Numbered from the stretch's first letter, positions 8,953-21,805 are shown. The stretch: DNA of 64,000 nt from Escherichia sp. E4742 (GCF_005843885.1 NZ_CP040443.1:4712001-4776000); one strand, 5' to 3'. Notes: generated by a model not told the origin, from the sequence alone. Numbers and translations: made by a program.

Positions 8953-10352
8953 CGCCCTGCTTTCATACTGCCGACCATCTGTTCTGGTCGTACCCAGCTA
9001 TCAAACTCAGCTTCGCTAAGATAGCCCAGCGCAAGGGCGGCAGCTTTTAAGGTCAGCCCTTCTTTGTGCGCTTTTTTGGCGATCTCCGCAGCTTTGTCAT
9101 AGCCAATATGGGTGTTTAGCGCGGTCACCAGCATCAGCGATTCATTGAGTAATTGGTTGATACGCTCGCGATTTGGCTCTATTCCCACCGCGCAGTGTTT
9201 GTTAAAACTTTCCATGCCATCTGCCAGCAAGCGCACCGATTGCAGGAAATTGTGGATAACCATCGGACGGAAGACGTTCAGTTCGAAGTTACCAGAAGCG
9301 CCGCCGATGTTGATTGCCACGTCATTCCCCATCACCTGGCAGCAAAGCATGGTTAATGCTTCACACTGCGTTGGGTTCACTTTTCCCGGCATGATTGAAC
9401 TGCCCGGCTCGTTTTCCGGGATTGAGATTTCACCAATTCCACAGCGAGGACCGGAGGCCAGCCAACGGACGTCATTGGCAATTTTCATCAGTGACGCAGC
9501 CAGCCCTTTCAATGCGCCGTGTGCCTGAACCAGCGCATCACAGGTCGCCAGAGCTTCAAATTTATTCGGTGCGGTAACAAACGGCGCACAGGTAATGACC
9601 GAAAGCTCGTCCGCCACGCGACGGGCATACTCCGGATGGGTGTTCAGCCCCGTCCCTACAGCAGTCCCCCCCAGCGCCAGTTCCGCCACGTGCGGCAGGC
9701 TGTATTCAATATGTTTGAGATTATGCTCCAGCATCGCTACCCAGCCAGAAATCTCCTGCCCCAGAGTCAGCGGCGTAGCATCCTGCAAATGGGTACGACC
9801 AATTTTGACAATATCGGCAAACGCACGGGATTTCTCATTCAGAGTTTGTGTCAGGGTTTTAAGTTGTGGAATGAGTTGCTTGCGTAGCGCCAGCAGCGCC
9901 GCAACGTGCATTGCCGTTGGAAAGACATCATTAGAACTCTGGCTCTTGTTCACGTCATCGTTAGGGTGAACTTTACGTTCCATCCCGCGCACACCACCGA
10001 GCAGTTCACTCGCCCGATTGGCCAGTACTTCGTTCATGTTCATGTTGCTTTGTGTGCCAGAACCGGTCTGCCAGATTGCCAGCGGGAATTCGTCGTCATG
10101 CTGTCCCGCCAACACTTCATCCGCCGCCTGACGAATGGCACTCGCTTTCTCTTCGGACAACAAGCCTAAATCTTCGTTAACTTTTGCCGCTGCACGCTTG
10201 GTCAGCGCCAGCGCATGAATCAGTGAGGTTGGCATTTTCTCCGTGGAAATGCGGAAATGCTCCAGCGAGCGTTGAGTTTGTGCGCCCCACAGCTTATCTG
10301 CCGGGACATCGATCGCACCCATCGAATCTTTTTCGCTGCGTACTGTATTCAT
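8949..10352 (-). CDS. fumC: Fumarate hydratase class II, iron-independent
   Basis: 467 residues, full length. It carries the fumarase/aspartase superfamily signature GSSIMPGKVNPTQCE (about 317-331), the SSNDVFPTAMH segment (about 139-149) and the HLQDATPLTLGQE active-site segment (about 188-200). It hydrates fumarate to malate in the cytosol as a homotetramer without an Fe-S cluster, so it replaces FumA when superoxide or iron shortage damages the latter. It lies downstream of fumA on the same strand, but a terminator and a SoxS-type box in the 139-bp gap indicate its own stress-controlled promoter. Confidence 0.97.
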   Translation of the reverse strand: MNTVRSEKDSMGAIDVPADKLWGAQTQRSLEHFRISTEKMPTSLIHALALTKRAAAKVNEDLGLLSEEKASAIRQAADEVLAGQHDDEFPLAIWQTGSGTQSNMNMNEVLANRASELLGGVRGMERKVHPNDDVNKSQSSNDVFPTAMHVAALLALRKQLIPQLKTLTQTLNEKSRAFADIVKIGRTHLQDATPLTLGQEISGWVAMLEHNLKHIEYSLPHVAELALGGTAVGTGLNTHPEYARRVADELSVITCAPFVTAPNKFEALATCDALVQAHGALKGLAASLMKIANDVRWLASGPRCGIGEISIPENEPGSSIMPGKVNPTQCEALTMLCCQVMGNDVAINIGGASGNFELNVFRPMVIHNFLQSVRLLADGMESFNKHCAVGIEPNRERINQLLNESLMLVTALNTHIGYDKAAEIAKKAHKEGLTLKAAALALGYLSEAEFDSWVRPEQMVGSMKAGR

Positions 10353-10440
10353 GGCCTGCTCCTCACCTGATTAATTTTTTTCTTCTTTGCTTACGTTAAG
10401 CAACTTTTAGCTCACTCATTATTTACTATTTGATAACAAA

Positions 10441-10460
10441 TGTTTGGTATTTCGTGCCAT
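10441..10460 (-). promoter_or_regulatory. SoxS/MarA/Rob box upstream of fumC
   Basis: On the minus strand the 20-mer ATGGCACGAAATACCAAACA matches the soxbox consensus AYnGCACnnWnnRYYAAAYn at every defined position. It lies about 90 bp upstream of the fumC start. fumC is an established SoxRS-regulated gene. Confidence 0.85.
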
Positions 10461-10462
10461 GT

Positions 10463-10488
10463 AAAAAAGCCGCCCCGAAGGGCGGCTC
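10463..10488 (-). terminator. Terminator between fumA and fumC
   Basis: On the minus strand a stem of AGCCGCCC paired with GGGCGGCT around loop TTCG is followed by TTTTTTAC. It begins a few bases after the fumA stop. An efficient hairpin here would limit fumA-fumC readthrough. Confidence 0.85.
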
Positions 10489-10491
10489 TGC

Positions 10492-12138
10492 TTATTTCAC
10501 GCAGCGGCTACACTGCGTGAGTTGTATCTGCTGGAAGAAGTCATTTCCTTTATCATCCACCAGGATAAACGCCGGGAAATCTTCCACTTCGATTTTCCAG
10601 ATGGCTTCCATTCCCAGTTCCGGATATTCAACACATTCCAGACTCTTAATACTCCCCTGCGCCAGCACTGCCGCAGGACCGCCGATACTGCCGAGATAGA
10701 AACCGCCATGTTTTTTACAGGCATCCGTCACCTGCTGGCTGCGGTTACCTTTCGCCAGCATGATCATGCTGCCGCCCTGCGCTTGCAGTTGATCGACGTA
10801 AGAATCCATACGTCCGGCAGTCGTTGGGCCAAGAGAACCGGAGGCATAACCTTCCGGCGTTTTGGCCGGACCCGCGTAGTAAATGGGATGATCTTTAATG
10901 TACTGCGGCAGCCCTTCACCGTTATCCATCCGCTCTTTCAGTTTGGCATGAGCGATATCACGACCGACGATGATAGTACCGTTAAGCGACAAACGAGTAG
11001 AAACAGGATATTGCGACAACTGTGCAAGGATCTCTTTCATTGGACGGTTAAGGTCAACGCGTACCGCTTCGCCTTCTCCCGCTTTACGCAGTTCTTCAGG
11101 GATGTATTTGCCAGGATTATGTTCCAGTTTTTCGATCCAGATCCCCTGACGGTTTATCTTCGCTTTGATATTACGGTCAGCAGAACAGGAGACGCCCATA
11201 CCGATCGGGCAGGATGCGCCGTGGCGTGGCAGGCGAATCACGCGAATGTCATGGGCGAAATATTTCCCGCCAAACTGCGCACCCAGACCGAGATTTTGCG
11301 CTTCAATCAGCAATTCGTTTTCCAGTTCCACATCGCGGAACGCCTGACCGTGCTCGTTCCCTTCCGTTGGCAGTTCGTCATAGTATTTAGCGGAAGCCAG
11401 TTTCACCGTTTTAAGGTTAGTTTCCGCAGAAGTTCCGCCAATAACGAACGCAATATGATACGGAGGACACGCCGCCGTACCCAGTGTGCGCATTTTCTCA
11501 ACCAGATAATTTTTCAGTTTCCCCGGCGTCAGTAACGCTTTGGTTTCCTGATAGAGATACGTCTTGTTTGCCGAACCGCCACCTTTGGCGATACAGAGGA
11601 ATTTGTACTCGTCGCCATCAACGGCATAAAGATCGATCTGCGCTGGTAGGTTGGTGCCGGTATTCACCTCTTTATACATATCCAGCGGCGCGTTTTGCGA
11701 GTAGCGCAGGTTATCTTCGATGTAAGTGTTATAGACACCGCTCGCCAGCGCCGCTTCATCGCCACCACCGGTCCATACTCGCTGCCCTTTTTTACCAACG
11801 ATAATCGCGGTGCCGGTGTCCTGGCAGGTTGGCAGAACGCCTTTTGCGGCGATATCGGAGTTTCGCAGGAATTGCAGTGCCACATACTTGTCGTTTTCGC
11901 TGGCTTCCGGGTCACGCAAAATATCGGCTACCTGTTGTTGGTGAGCGGGACGCAGCATAAATGACGCATCATGAAACGCCTGACGCGCCAACAAAGTTAA
12001 CGCTTCGGGCGCGACTTTCAAAATCTCCTGCCCTTCAAATTCAGATACGCTAACGTGTTCGCTGGTTAGCAGGTAATACTCAGTATCATCTTTTTTGAGT
12101 GGAAAAGGAGCCTGATAATGAAAGGGTTTGTTTGACAT
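10492..12138 (-). CDS. fumA: Fumarate hydratase class I, [4Fe-4S] enzyme
   Basis: 548 residues, full length for FumA/FumB. The N-terminal alpha domain carries Cys105 in LPTCQDTGTA, and further cluster cysteines are visible in the CPIGMGVSCSAD segment (about 313-324). The C-terminal beta domain contains the GPTTAGRMDSYVDQL motif. It is the main aerobic fumarase of the TCA cycle, in the cytosol, and is inactivated by superoxide because its cluster is solvent exposed. FumA and FumB are close paralogs; genomic position beside fumC and manA identifies this copy as fumA. It is divergent from manA. Confidence 0.95.
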   Translation of the reverse strand: MSNKPFHYQAPFPLKKDDTEYYLLTSEHVSVSEFEGQEILKVAPEALTLLARQAFHDASFMLRPAHQQQVADILRDPEASENDKYVALQFLRNSDIAAKGVLPTCQDTGTAIIVGKKGQRVWTGGGDEAALASGVYNTYIEDNLRYSQNAPLDMYKEVNTGTNLPAQIDLYAVDGDEYKFLCIAKGGGSANKTYLYQETKALLTPGKLKNYLVEKMRTLGTAACPPYHIAFVIGGTSAETNLKTVKLASAKYYDELPTEGNEHGQAFRDVELENELLIEAQNLGLGAQFGGKYFAHDIRVIRLPRHGASCPIGMGVSCSADRNIKAKINRQGIWIEKLEHNPGKYIPEELRKAGEGEAVRVDLNRPMKEILAQLSQYPVSTRLSLNGTIIVGRDIAHAKLKERMDNGEGLPQYIKDHPIYYAGPAKTPEGYASGSLGPTTAGRMDSYVDQLQAQGGSMIMLAKGNRSQQVTDACKKHGGFYLGSIGGPAAVLAQGSIKSLECVEYPELGMEAIWKIEVEDFPAFILVDDKGNDFFQQIQLTQCSRCVK

Positions 12139-12336
12139 TGTTCTCTCACTTACTGCCTGGTTTGGTTATGCTCTGGGCGGGTGTTCCATTGCCCTGTTAA
12201 AAGCGAGTAACAATATCCTACACACTTTTTTAACAAAAACTGAGACTAGTACGACTTTTTGCGGCTCCAGGTTACTTCCCGTAGGATTCTTGCTTTAATA
12301 GCGAGATTAATTTCCACATCTAAACAGGGATTGATC

Positions 12337-13512
12337 ATGCAAAAACTCATTAACTCAGTGCAAAACTATGCCTGGGGCAGCAAAACGGCGTTGACTGAAC
12401 TTTATGGCATGGAAAATCCGTCCAGCCAGCCGATGGCCGAGTTGTGGATGGGCGCGCATCCAAAGAGCAGTTCACGTGTGCAAGATGCCGCAGGAGATAT
12501 CGTTTCACTGCGTGATGTGATTGAGAGTGATAAAGCGACTCTTTTGGGAGATGCCGTAGCCAAACGCTTTGGCGAGTTGCCTTTCCTGTTCAAAGTATTA
12601 TGCGCAGCCCAGCCGCTCTCCATTCAGGTGCATCCGAACAAACGCAATTCTGAAATCGGTTTTGCCAAAGAAAATGCGGCCGGTATTCCGATGGATGCAG
12701 CCGAGCGTAACTATAAAGATCCTAACCACAAGCCGGAGCTGGTTTTTGCGCTGACACCATTCCTCGCAATGAACGCGTTTCGTGAGTTTTCCGACATTGT
12801 CTCCCTGCTTCAGCCAGTCGCTGGCGCACATCCGGCCATTGCTCACTTTTTGCAGCAGCCCAATGCCGAACGTTTAAGCGAACTGTTTGCCAGCCTGTTA
12901 AATATGCAGGGTGAAGAGAAATCCCGCGCGCTGGTGATTTTGAAATCGGCGCTCGACAGTCAGCAGGGCGAACCGTGGCAAACGATTCGTTTAATTTCTG
13001 AATTTTACCCGGATGACAGCGGTCTGTTCTCCCCGCTGTTGCTGAATGTCGTGAAATTGAATCCTGGCGAAGCGATGTTCCTGTTCGCTGAAACACCGCA
13101 CGCTTACCTGCAAGGCGTGGCACTAGAAGTGATGGCGAACTCCGATAACGTGCTGCGTGCGGGTCTGACGCCTAAATACATTGATATTCCAGAGCTGGTT
13201 GCCAACGTGAAGTTTGAAGCCAAACCGGCCAACCAGTTGTTGACCCAGCCGGTGAAACAAGGCTCAGAGCTGGACTTCCCGATTCCGGTTGATGATTTTG
13301 CCTTCTCGCTGCATGACCTTAGCGATGAAGAAACCACCATCAGCCAGCAAAGTGCCGCGATTTTGTTCTGCGTCGAGGGTGATGCAACGTTGTGTAAAGG
13401 TTCTCAGCAGTTACAGCTTAAACCGGGTGAATCAGCGTTTATTGCCGCCAACGAGTCACCGGTGACGGTCAAAGGCCACGGCCGTTTAGCGCGGGTTTAC
13501 AACAAGCTGTAA
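12337..13512 (+). CDS. manA: Mannose-6-phosphate isomerase
   Basis: 391 residues from the ATG of MQKLINSVQN, preceded by AACAGGGA; the longer upstream frame is unlikely because this start gives the standard length. Type I phosphomannose isomerase: the zinc-binding IQVHPN motif (about residues 95-100), the FAKEN segment with a further ligand, and the active-site stretch in FLFAETPHAYLQGVALEVMA (about 248-267). It interconverts fructose-6-phosphate and mannose-6-phosphate in the cytosol and supplies mannose for capsule and O-antigen sugars. It is divergent from fumA and ends at a terminator that sits in the ydgA leader. Confidence 0.97.
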   Translation: MQKLINSVQNYAWGSKTALTELYGMENPSSQPMAELWMGAHPKSSSRVQDAAGDIVSLRDVIESDKATLLGDAVAKRFGELPFLFKVLCAAQPLSIQVHPNKRNSEIGFAKENAAGIPMDAAERNYKDPNHKPELVFALTPFLAMNAFREFSDIVSLLQPVAGAHPAIAHFLQQPNAERLSELFASLLNMQGEEKSRALVILKSALDSQQGEPWQTIRLISEFYPDDSGLFSPLLLNVVKLNPGEAMFLFAETPHAYLQGVALEVMANSDNVLRAGLTPKYIDIPELVANVKFEAKPANQLLTQPVKQGSELDFPIPVDDFAFSLHDLSDEETTISQQSAAILFCVEGDATLCKGSQQLQLKPGESAFIAANESPVTVKGHGRLARVYNKL

Positions 13513-13570
13513 TAGCTTACTGAAAAAATTAACATCTCTTGCTAAGCTTATTAAAGGCTTATAACACCTT

Positions 13571-13599
13571 CAGGCGGCCAGTCCGCCTGATTTTATTTT
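13571..13599 (+). terminator. Terminator of manA
   Basis: Stem CAGGCGG / CCGCCTG around loop CCAGT, then ATTTTATTTTA. It ends 14 bp before the ydgA ATG, so manA termination and the ydgA leader are packed together. Confidence 0.8.
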
Positions 13600-13612
13600 A
13601 TGGATAATCATT

Positions 13613-15121
13613 ATGAATAAATCGCTGGTAGCGGTAGGCGTCATTGTTGCGCTCGGCGTAGTCTGGACAGGCGGCGCATGGTACACAGGCAAGAAGATTG
13701 AAACCCATCTCGAAGACATGGTCGCGCAGGCGAACGCGCAACTCAAACTGACAGCTCCTGAATCCAACCTGGAAGTGAGTTATCAAAACTATCATCGCGG
13801 CGTATTCAGCAGCCAGTTGCAACTGGTGGTGAAACCCATTGCCGGGAAAGAAAATCCGTGGATTAAAAGCGGTCAGAGCGTCATCTTCAACGAATCGGTT
13901 GATCATGGTCCCTTCCCCCTTGCCCAGCTTAAAAAACTGAACCTGATTCCGTCGATGGCATCAATTCAAACCACGCTGGTCAATAACGAAGTAAGCAAAC
14001 CACTGTTTGATATGGCAAAAGGTGAAACGCCTTTTGAGATTAACTCCCGCATTGGTTACAGCGGTGATTCCAGTTCCAATATTTCGCTCAAGCCACTGAA
14101 TTACGAGCAAAAGGATGAAAAGGTCGCCTTTAGCGGCGGCGAGTTCCAGTTAAATGCTGACAGAGACGGCAAAGCCATCTCCCTGTCAGGGGAAGCACAA
14201 AGCGGTCGGGTGGACGCGGTTAATGAATATAACCAGAAAGTACAGTTGACCTTTAATAATCTGAAAACTGACGGTTCCAGCACGCTGGCAAGTTTTGGTG
14301 AGCGCGTAGGTAACCAAAAACTGTCGCTGGAAAAAATGACCATTTCAGTGGAAGGCAAAGAACTGGCACTGCTGGAAGGCATGGAGATCAGCGGTAAATC
14401 GGATCTGGTCAATGACGGTAAAACGATCAATAGCCAACTGGATTACTCGCTAAACAGCCTGAAGGTTCAGAATCAGGATCTGGGCAGTGGCAAGCTGACC
14501 TTAAAAGTCGGCCAGATCGACGGTGAAGCCTGGCATCAATTCAGCCAGCAATATAACGCGCAAACTCAGTCGCTGCTGGCACAGCCAGAGATTGCCAATA
14601 ATCCCGAACTTTATCAGGAGAAAGTGACGGAAGCCTTCTTTAGCGCCCTGCCACTGATGTTGAAAGGCGATCCGGTGATAACTGTCGCTCCGTTAAGCTG
14701 GAAAAACAGTCAGGGTGAAAGTGCGCTGAATCTGTCGCTGTTCCTGAAAGATCCAGCAACGACTAAAGAAGCGCCGCAAACGCTGGCACAGGAAGTGGAC
14801 CGCTCGGTCAAATCTCTGGAGGCGAAACTGACCATTCCGGTGGATATGGCAACTGAGCTGATGACTCAGGTAGCGAAGCTGGAGGGATATCAGGAAGATC
14901 AAGCGAAAAAACTGGCGAAACAGCAAGTTGAAGGTGCGTCAGCAATGGGGCAGATGTTCCGTCTGACCACCTTGCAGGACAACACCATCACCACCAGCCT
15001 GCAATATGCTAACGGTCAGATCACGTTAAATGGACAGAAAATGTCGTTAGAAGATTTTGTTGGCATGTTTGCGATGCCAGCTCTTAACGTTCCGGCTGTA
15101 CCGGCAATTCCGCAGCAGTAA
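13613..15121 (+). CDS. ydgA: DUF945 family protein YdgA
   Basis: 502 residues. The N-terminus MNKSLVAVGVIVALGVVWTG is one hydrophobic helix that could be a signal anchor or uncleaved signal; the rest is polar and should face the periplasm. The body resembles the DUF945 family (relatives YihF and YdgA), with beta-rich repeats such as GGEFQLNADRDGKAISLSGE (about 172-191) and an Ala/Pro-rich tail. I know of no defined biochemical function. It stands alone between the manA terminator and its own terminator hairpin. Confidence 0.9.
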   Translation: MNKSLVAVGVIVALGVVWTGGAWYTGKKIETHLEDMVAQANAQLKLTAPESNLEVSYQNYHRGVFSSQLQLVVKPIAGKENPWIKSGQSVIFNESVDHGPFPLAQLKKLNLIPSMASIQTTLVNNEVSKPLFDMAKGETPFEINSRIGYSGDSSSNISLKPLNYEQKDEKVAFSGGEFQLNADRDGKAISLSGEAQSGRVDAVNEYNQKVQLTFNNLKTDGSSTLASFGERVGNQKLSLEKMTISVEGKELALLEGMEISGKSDLVNDGKTINSQLDYSLNSLKVQNQDLGSGKLTLKVGQIDGEAWHQFSQQYNAQTQSLLAQPEIANNPELYQEKVTEAFFSALPLMLKGDPVITVAPLSWKNSQGESALNLSLFLKDPATTKEAPQTLAQEVDRSVKSLEAKLTIPVDMATELMTQVAKLEGYQEDQAKKLAKQQVEGASAMGQMFRLTTLQDNTITTSLQYANGQITLNGQKMSLEDFVGMFAMPALNVPAVPAIPQQ

Positions 15122-15133
15122 TTCACAGCCAAA

Positions 15134-15159
15134 ACGCCGGAGAATCTTCACTCCGGCGT
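15134..15159 (+). terminator. Terminator hairpin after ydgA (copy 1)
   Basis: Perfect 9-bp stem ACGCCGGAG / CTCCGGCGT with loop AATCTTCA, 12 bp after the ydgA stop. Only a weak T-tract (ATTCGTCT) follows. The hairpin is nearly identical to the one at 15314-15345. Confidence 0.7.
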
Positions 15160-15184
15160 ATTCGTCTGATTACAAACCAGAGAT

Positions 15185-15283
15185 TGCCTGATGCGCTACG
15201 CTTATCAGGCCTACCTTTTCCTGCAACATCCTGAATTTATGAGCTTTTGTAGGCTGGATAAGGCGTTTACGCCGCATCCGGCA
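15185..15283. repeat. REP/BIME pair between ydgA and uidC
   Basis: Two inverted repetitive extragenic palindromes. The first (15185-15214) reads TTGCCTGATGCGCTACGC and continues to TATCAGGCCTAC; the second (15249-15283) reads GTAGGCTGGATAAGGCG and continues to GCATCCGGCA. They are in opposite orientation, separated by about 34 bp, as in a typical enterobacterial BIME. Confidence 0.88.
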
Positions 15284-15313
15284 TAAAAAACGCGCACTTT
15301 GTCAACAATCTGA

Positions 15314-15345
15314 AACGCCGGAGAATTTTCACTCCGGCGTTTTTT
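15314..15345 (+). terminator. Terminator hairpin (copy 2), likely bidirectional between ydgA and uidC
   Basis: Ten-bp stem AACGCCGGAG / CTCCGGCGTT with loop AATTTTCA, then TTTTTCTC. On the minus strand it ends GCGTTTCAG, so it may also serve uidC, whose stop is just beside it. It is a near copy of the hairpin at 15134-15159. Confidence 0.78.
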
Positions 15346-15346
15346 C

Positions 15347-16612
15347 TCACTTCAGCATAAAGTCATACTGAATGCTCATTTTCACATCCCAGTAATTCAG
15401 GCGATCGCCCAACGCGCTGCCGTCACGCTTTTCCCGCCCTTTATCGGCGGCAAGAAAGAAATTCATCCCTTGTAGCGGCCCTTCACTAACCCGATAGTTC
15501 ACGCCACCTAAGAGGCCCGCGCCTTCAATCCGCACGTCTCGTTTACTGGATTCATAGCCGCGGGTCACAATCGGTGCAAATGTCAGCGTAAATTGCGGGG
15601 TTAAACGATAATTGACGCCCAATTGCCAGGACTGCATTCCTTCGCGGTTACGATCAAGACTTAATGAAAAGGGATAGCCAATGTCGGTATCCACCACGGC
15701 ACCATTCATTGCATGGCGCAAATAACCACCACTGCCAAATACGCTTCCCCACGGCGCGCTCCAGGTCAATTGTCCACTAACCAACGCCGTTTCATTGGGC
15801 TGGCTGGTATTACGACTTAGGCCTTCGAGTTGCGCATAAAAGCCGAGCAACTCCCCTTTCAACGTATAATTCGGGTCGAGCGGTATGCTTTTCTCGAGAA
15901 TACTTTGTATCTGGTTGGAAACATCTTTCTGTACCGATGCTCCCAGAGAATAGCGACTGGTATCATCATGCCAACTGGCGGCTAAAAAAGAACGTGCGCG
16001 ATGTTTATCGTATTTTCCCGTCTGGCTGTTATAAACCCCTTCATCACGAATACCGCTTGTTGAATCGGTCCATAAAAATACTCGTGAACGCCACATTCCC
16101 CACAATTCAATATTTGGCGTTAAAGCCCAATAACCTAATGCTCCTTCAGAAACAGTCGGTAATGTGCGTTGCGAACTGCCAGCAATTAACGGAATACGAT
16201 AAGGTAAGCTGCCATAACTATAATCTGTTCCGAAGCGACCTAATTTAAGCAGGCTATTTTCACTGGGTTTTATTTTTACTGCCCCCAGGGCAAAGCCAAA
16301 ACTTTTATCACCATCAAGATACCACCGGGTACTCATATCAGCACGAGCACCTAATTTATAAACATAATACGCGCCGCCTTCGACACCAATAATATTAGAA
16401 TAATAGCCACTATTAAAATCGAGCAATCCTCCCTGAACCCATGCGTAAATGTCTCTTCCCGCGCCAGCACTAGGCTTGTCAGCCCTGCGTAATTCATTTT
16501 TCAGTCTGATGCGTAGTCCCGCTTCATCGTCAACCAGTTGTGCAGCGTAAGCGGTGGTAAGGCCAGAGGCAGCCGTCAGGGAAATAACGGCCATGGCCAC
16601 TATTTTTCTCAT
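15347..16612 (-). CDS. uidC: Outer-membrane porin-like protein of the glucuronide operon
   Basis: 421 residues. A signal peptide (MRKIVAMAVISLTAASGLTT, cut after AYA near 23) leads into a beta-rich, aromatic-alternating sequence that ends in IQYDFMLK, consistent with an outer-membrane barrel of the OprD/GusC type. UidC (GusC) enhances glucuronide uptake together with UidB. It is the last gene of uidABC, 38 bp after uidB, and is followed by a terminator. Some annotations call it an outer-membrane-associated protein rather than a proven pore. Confidence 0.93.
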   Translation of the reverse strand: MRKIVAMAVISLTAASGLTTAYAAQLVDDEAGLRIRLKNELRRADKPSAGAGRDIYAWVQGGLLDFNSGYYSNIIGVEGGAYYVYKLGARADMSTRWYLDGDKSFGFALGAVKIKPSENSLLKLGRFGTDYSYGSLPYRIPLIAGSSQRTLPTVSEGALGYWALTPNIELWGMWRSRVFLWTDSTSGIRDEGVYNSQTGKYDKHRARSFLAASWHDDTSRYSLGASVQKDVSNQIQSILEKSIPLDPNYTLKGELLGFYAQLEGLSRNTSQPNETALVSGQLTWSAPWGSVFGSGGYLRHAMNGAVVDTDIGYPFSLSLDRNREGMQSWQLGVNYRLTPQFTLTFAPIVTRGYESSKRDVRIEGAGLLGGVNYRVSEGPLQGMNFFLAADKGREKRDGSALGDRLNYWDVKMSIQYDFMLK

Positions 16613-16650
16613 AGTTGCACCTTTGATGTTCTGATTATTTTTATGGGATA

Positions 16651-20216
<3,566 letters not shown>

Positions 20217-20804
20217 TCAGGATGCGGTCAAGATACCGCCAATCATCGCGCGCAGCCCCTGGGCAAATAACGCTTCTCGCGCCAGGTCTTCCGCTTCGAT
20301 ATCGGCCAGCACGCCATAGGTCAGATCCAGCAGTAAACGAGAGGTCATTGCCGTGTTAATGTCAGGGCTTATCTCGCCTTTTTGCTGGGCATCCCTCATG
20401 CGCTGGGCAATAAATTCCGTGATGGTCAGATGTTTATTCTTAAGCATGGTGGCAACCTGTGGATTGCGCATCCCTTCTGCCATAATTTCGACCACCAGCG
20501 CTCGTTGTCCAAAGGCTTCATGGGTGAGAGAGACTATCGACTCGACCATATAGTCAACGAAATGGATCCCTTCAATCGGTTCCCGGAAACGGGCCAACGC
20601 CCTCTCCTGGTCCTGGAGAATAATCGCCTGAATCAAGGCTTCTTTCGAAATGAAGTGGTGATAAAGCGTCCCGGGACTGATAGCGCAGGATTTACAGATG
20701 GCTTTCATTGAAGCACTGTGAAATCCATTTTCTGAAAAAATCTCTCTGGCAGCATTGAGGATCCGGGTCCGTGTCGGTTGTGCTTCAGTTTGCATGTTAT
20801 CCAT
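20217..20804 (-). CDS. uidR: TetR-family repressor of the uid operon
   Basis: 195 residues. N-terminal helix-turn-helix (about 12-58): RTRILNAAREIFSENGFHSA followed by ISPGTLYHHFISKEALIQAI, a classic TetR DNA-binding domain. The C-terminal domain (about 80-195) is helical and binds glucuronide inducers in the known GusR structure. It represses uidABC, which lies directly downstream on the same strand. The start chosen is ATGGATAACATG; the ribosome site is weak, and the preceding codon is ACG, so an ATG-ATG double start is not available here. Its own promoter lies in the gap before hdhA. Confidence 0.94.
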   Translation of the reverse strand: MDNMQTEAQPTRTRILNAAREIFSENGFHSASMKAICKSCAISPGTLYHHFISKEALIQAIILQDQERALARFREPIEGIHFVDYMVESIVSLTHEAFGQRALVVEIMAEGMRNPQVATMLKNKHLTITEFIAQRMRDAQQKGEISPDINTAMTSRLLLDLTYGVLADIEAEDLAREALFAQGLRAMIGGILTAS

Positions 20805-20991
20805 CGTTAAACCAATATAGTTAGCATGAATAACTAGTTTACCGCGTTGTCCGGTGAGCGCCTATCATTGCAGTTGAATTGTGCGAAGGTACACCCGTTT
20901 CGTTTACTATTTGCACGACAATTGGTCAACCAGCAAGCGGAATTTGGCTACCAGTTGTCTGGCAGAGGTTTTTCCCTACTCTACAAGCGGT

Positions 20992-21026
20992 GCCGGTAAA
21001 CAACACTCACTCGGTTGTTTACCGGC
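20992..21026 (-). terminator. Long hairpin downstream of hdhA
   Basis: Perfect 13-bp arms, GCCGGTAAACAAC (20992-21004) and GTTGTTTACCGGC (21014-21026), with a 9-base loop, 12 bp after the hdhA stop. No strong T-run follows on either strand, so it may be a weak terminator or an mRNA 3'-end stabiliser. Confidence 0.6.
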
Positions 21027-21037
21027 CTGTTAGCGTA

Positions 21038-21805
21038 TTAATTAAGTTCCTGTACCCCACCGCCGGAGACGGTGAGTATTTGCCCGCTTATCCAGCTGGC
21101 AGCTGGTGAACAGAGGAATAGCGCCGCGTTGGCAATATCTTGCGGTTGGCCCAGACGCCTGATTGGCGTGTGCTGCAACATTTTCTGTTCAATTTCTGGT
21201 GTAATAACGGATTTCAGGGCATCAGTTAATATTGCCCCAGGCGCGATGCCATTCACCCGAATATTTTTTTCCCCCAGGTCAAACGCCATATTCCTGACCA
21301 GATGGCTGGCCGCAGCTTTAGATGACGCATAGGAGGTCATGTTTTTATTTTTATTTTCTGCCGCCATAGATGTGATGGTCAAAATAACGCCTCCGCCATT
21401 TTTCTCCATTTCAGGCGCTATGAGTTGTGACAGATGAAAAAAAGAAAACACATTCAGTTCATATGCGCGGCGGAAATCCGCCATTGGCATATCAAACGGT
21501 TTAGGACCACCACCACCAGCATTGTTAACCAGAATATCAACTTTGCCCAGCTTACTGATGGCAAAGCCTGCCAGAGCAGATAACTCCTGTTCGGAAGTAA
21601 TATCACAACGCCAGGCAAATGCCTGCCCACCCAGTTGTTGAATTTCATCTACAACATGATTAGCTGCATCGGCGTTAATATCACTGACCACCACAGATGC
21701 GCCAGCTGTCGCGAATGTAATGGCGATTTCTTTACCAATACCTGCACCCGCACCTGTGATGATGGCGCATTTTCCGTCGAGTCTCAGGTTGTCAGAATTA
21801 AACAC
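21038..21805 (-). CDS. hdhA: 7-alpha-hydroxysteroid dehydrogenase
   Basis: 255 residues. Classical short-chain dehydrogenase: cofactor motif TGAGAGIGKEI (about 17-27), NNAG at 94-97, and the catalytic triad Ser146, Tyr159, Lys163 (TSYASSK), matching the numbering of the characterised E. coli enzyme. Asp42 after the second beta strand fits NAD preference. It oxidises the 7-alpha-hydroxyl of bile acids such as cholate, consistent with gut life. ATG preceded by AGGAGG, a strong ribosome site. It is downstream of malI on the same strand but separated by a terminator. Confidence 0.96.
   Translation of the reverse strand: MFNSDNLRLDGKCAIITGAGAGIGKEIAITFATAGASVVVSDINADAANHVVDEIQQLGGQAFAWRCDITSEQELSALAGFAISKLGKVDILVNNAGGGGPKPFDMPMADFRRAYELNVFSFFHLSQLIAPEMEKNGGGVILTITSMAAENKNKNMTSYASSKAAASHLVRNMAFDLGEKNIRVNGIAPGAILTDALKSVITPEIEQKMLQHTPIRRLGQPQDIANAALFLCSPAASWISGQILTVSGGGVQELN

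Noticed and set aside
10522..11535. 337-codon plus-strand frame inside fumA
   Set aside because: Antisense to fumA, which is intact with catalytic cysteines; no domain is visible.
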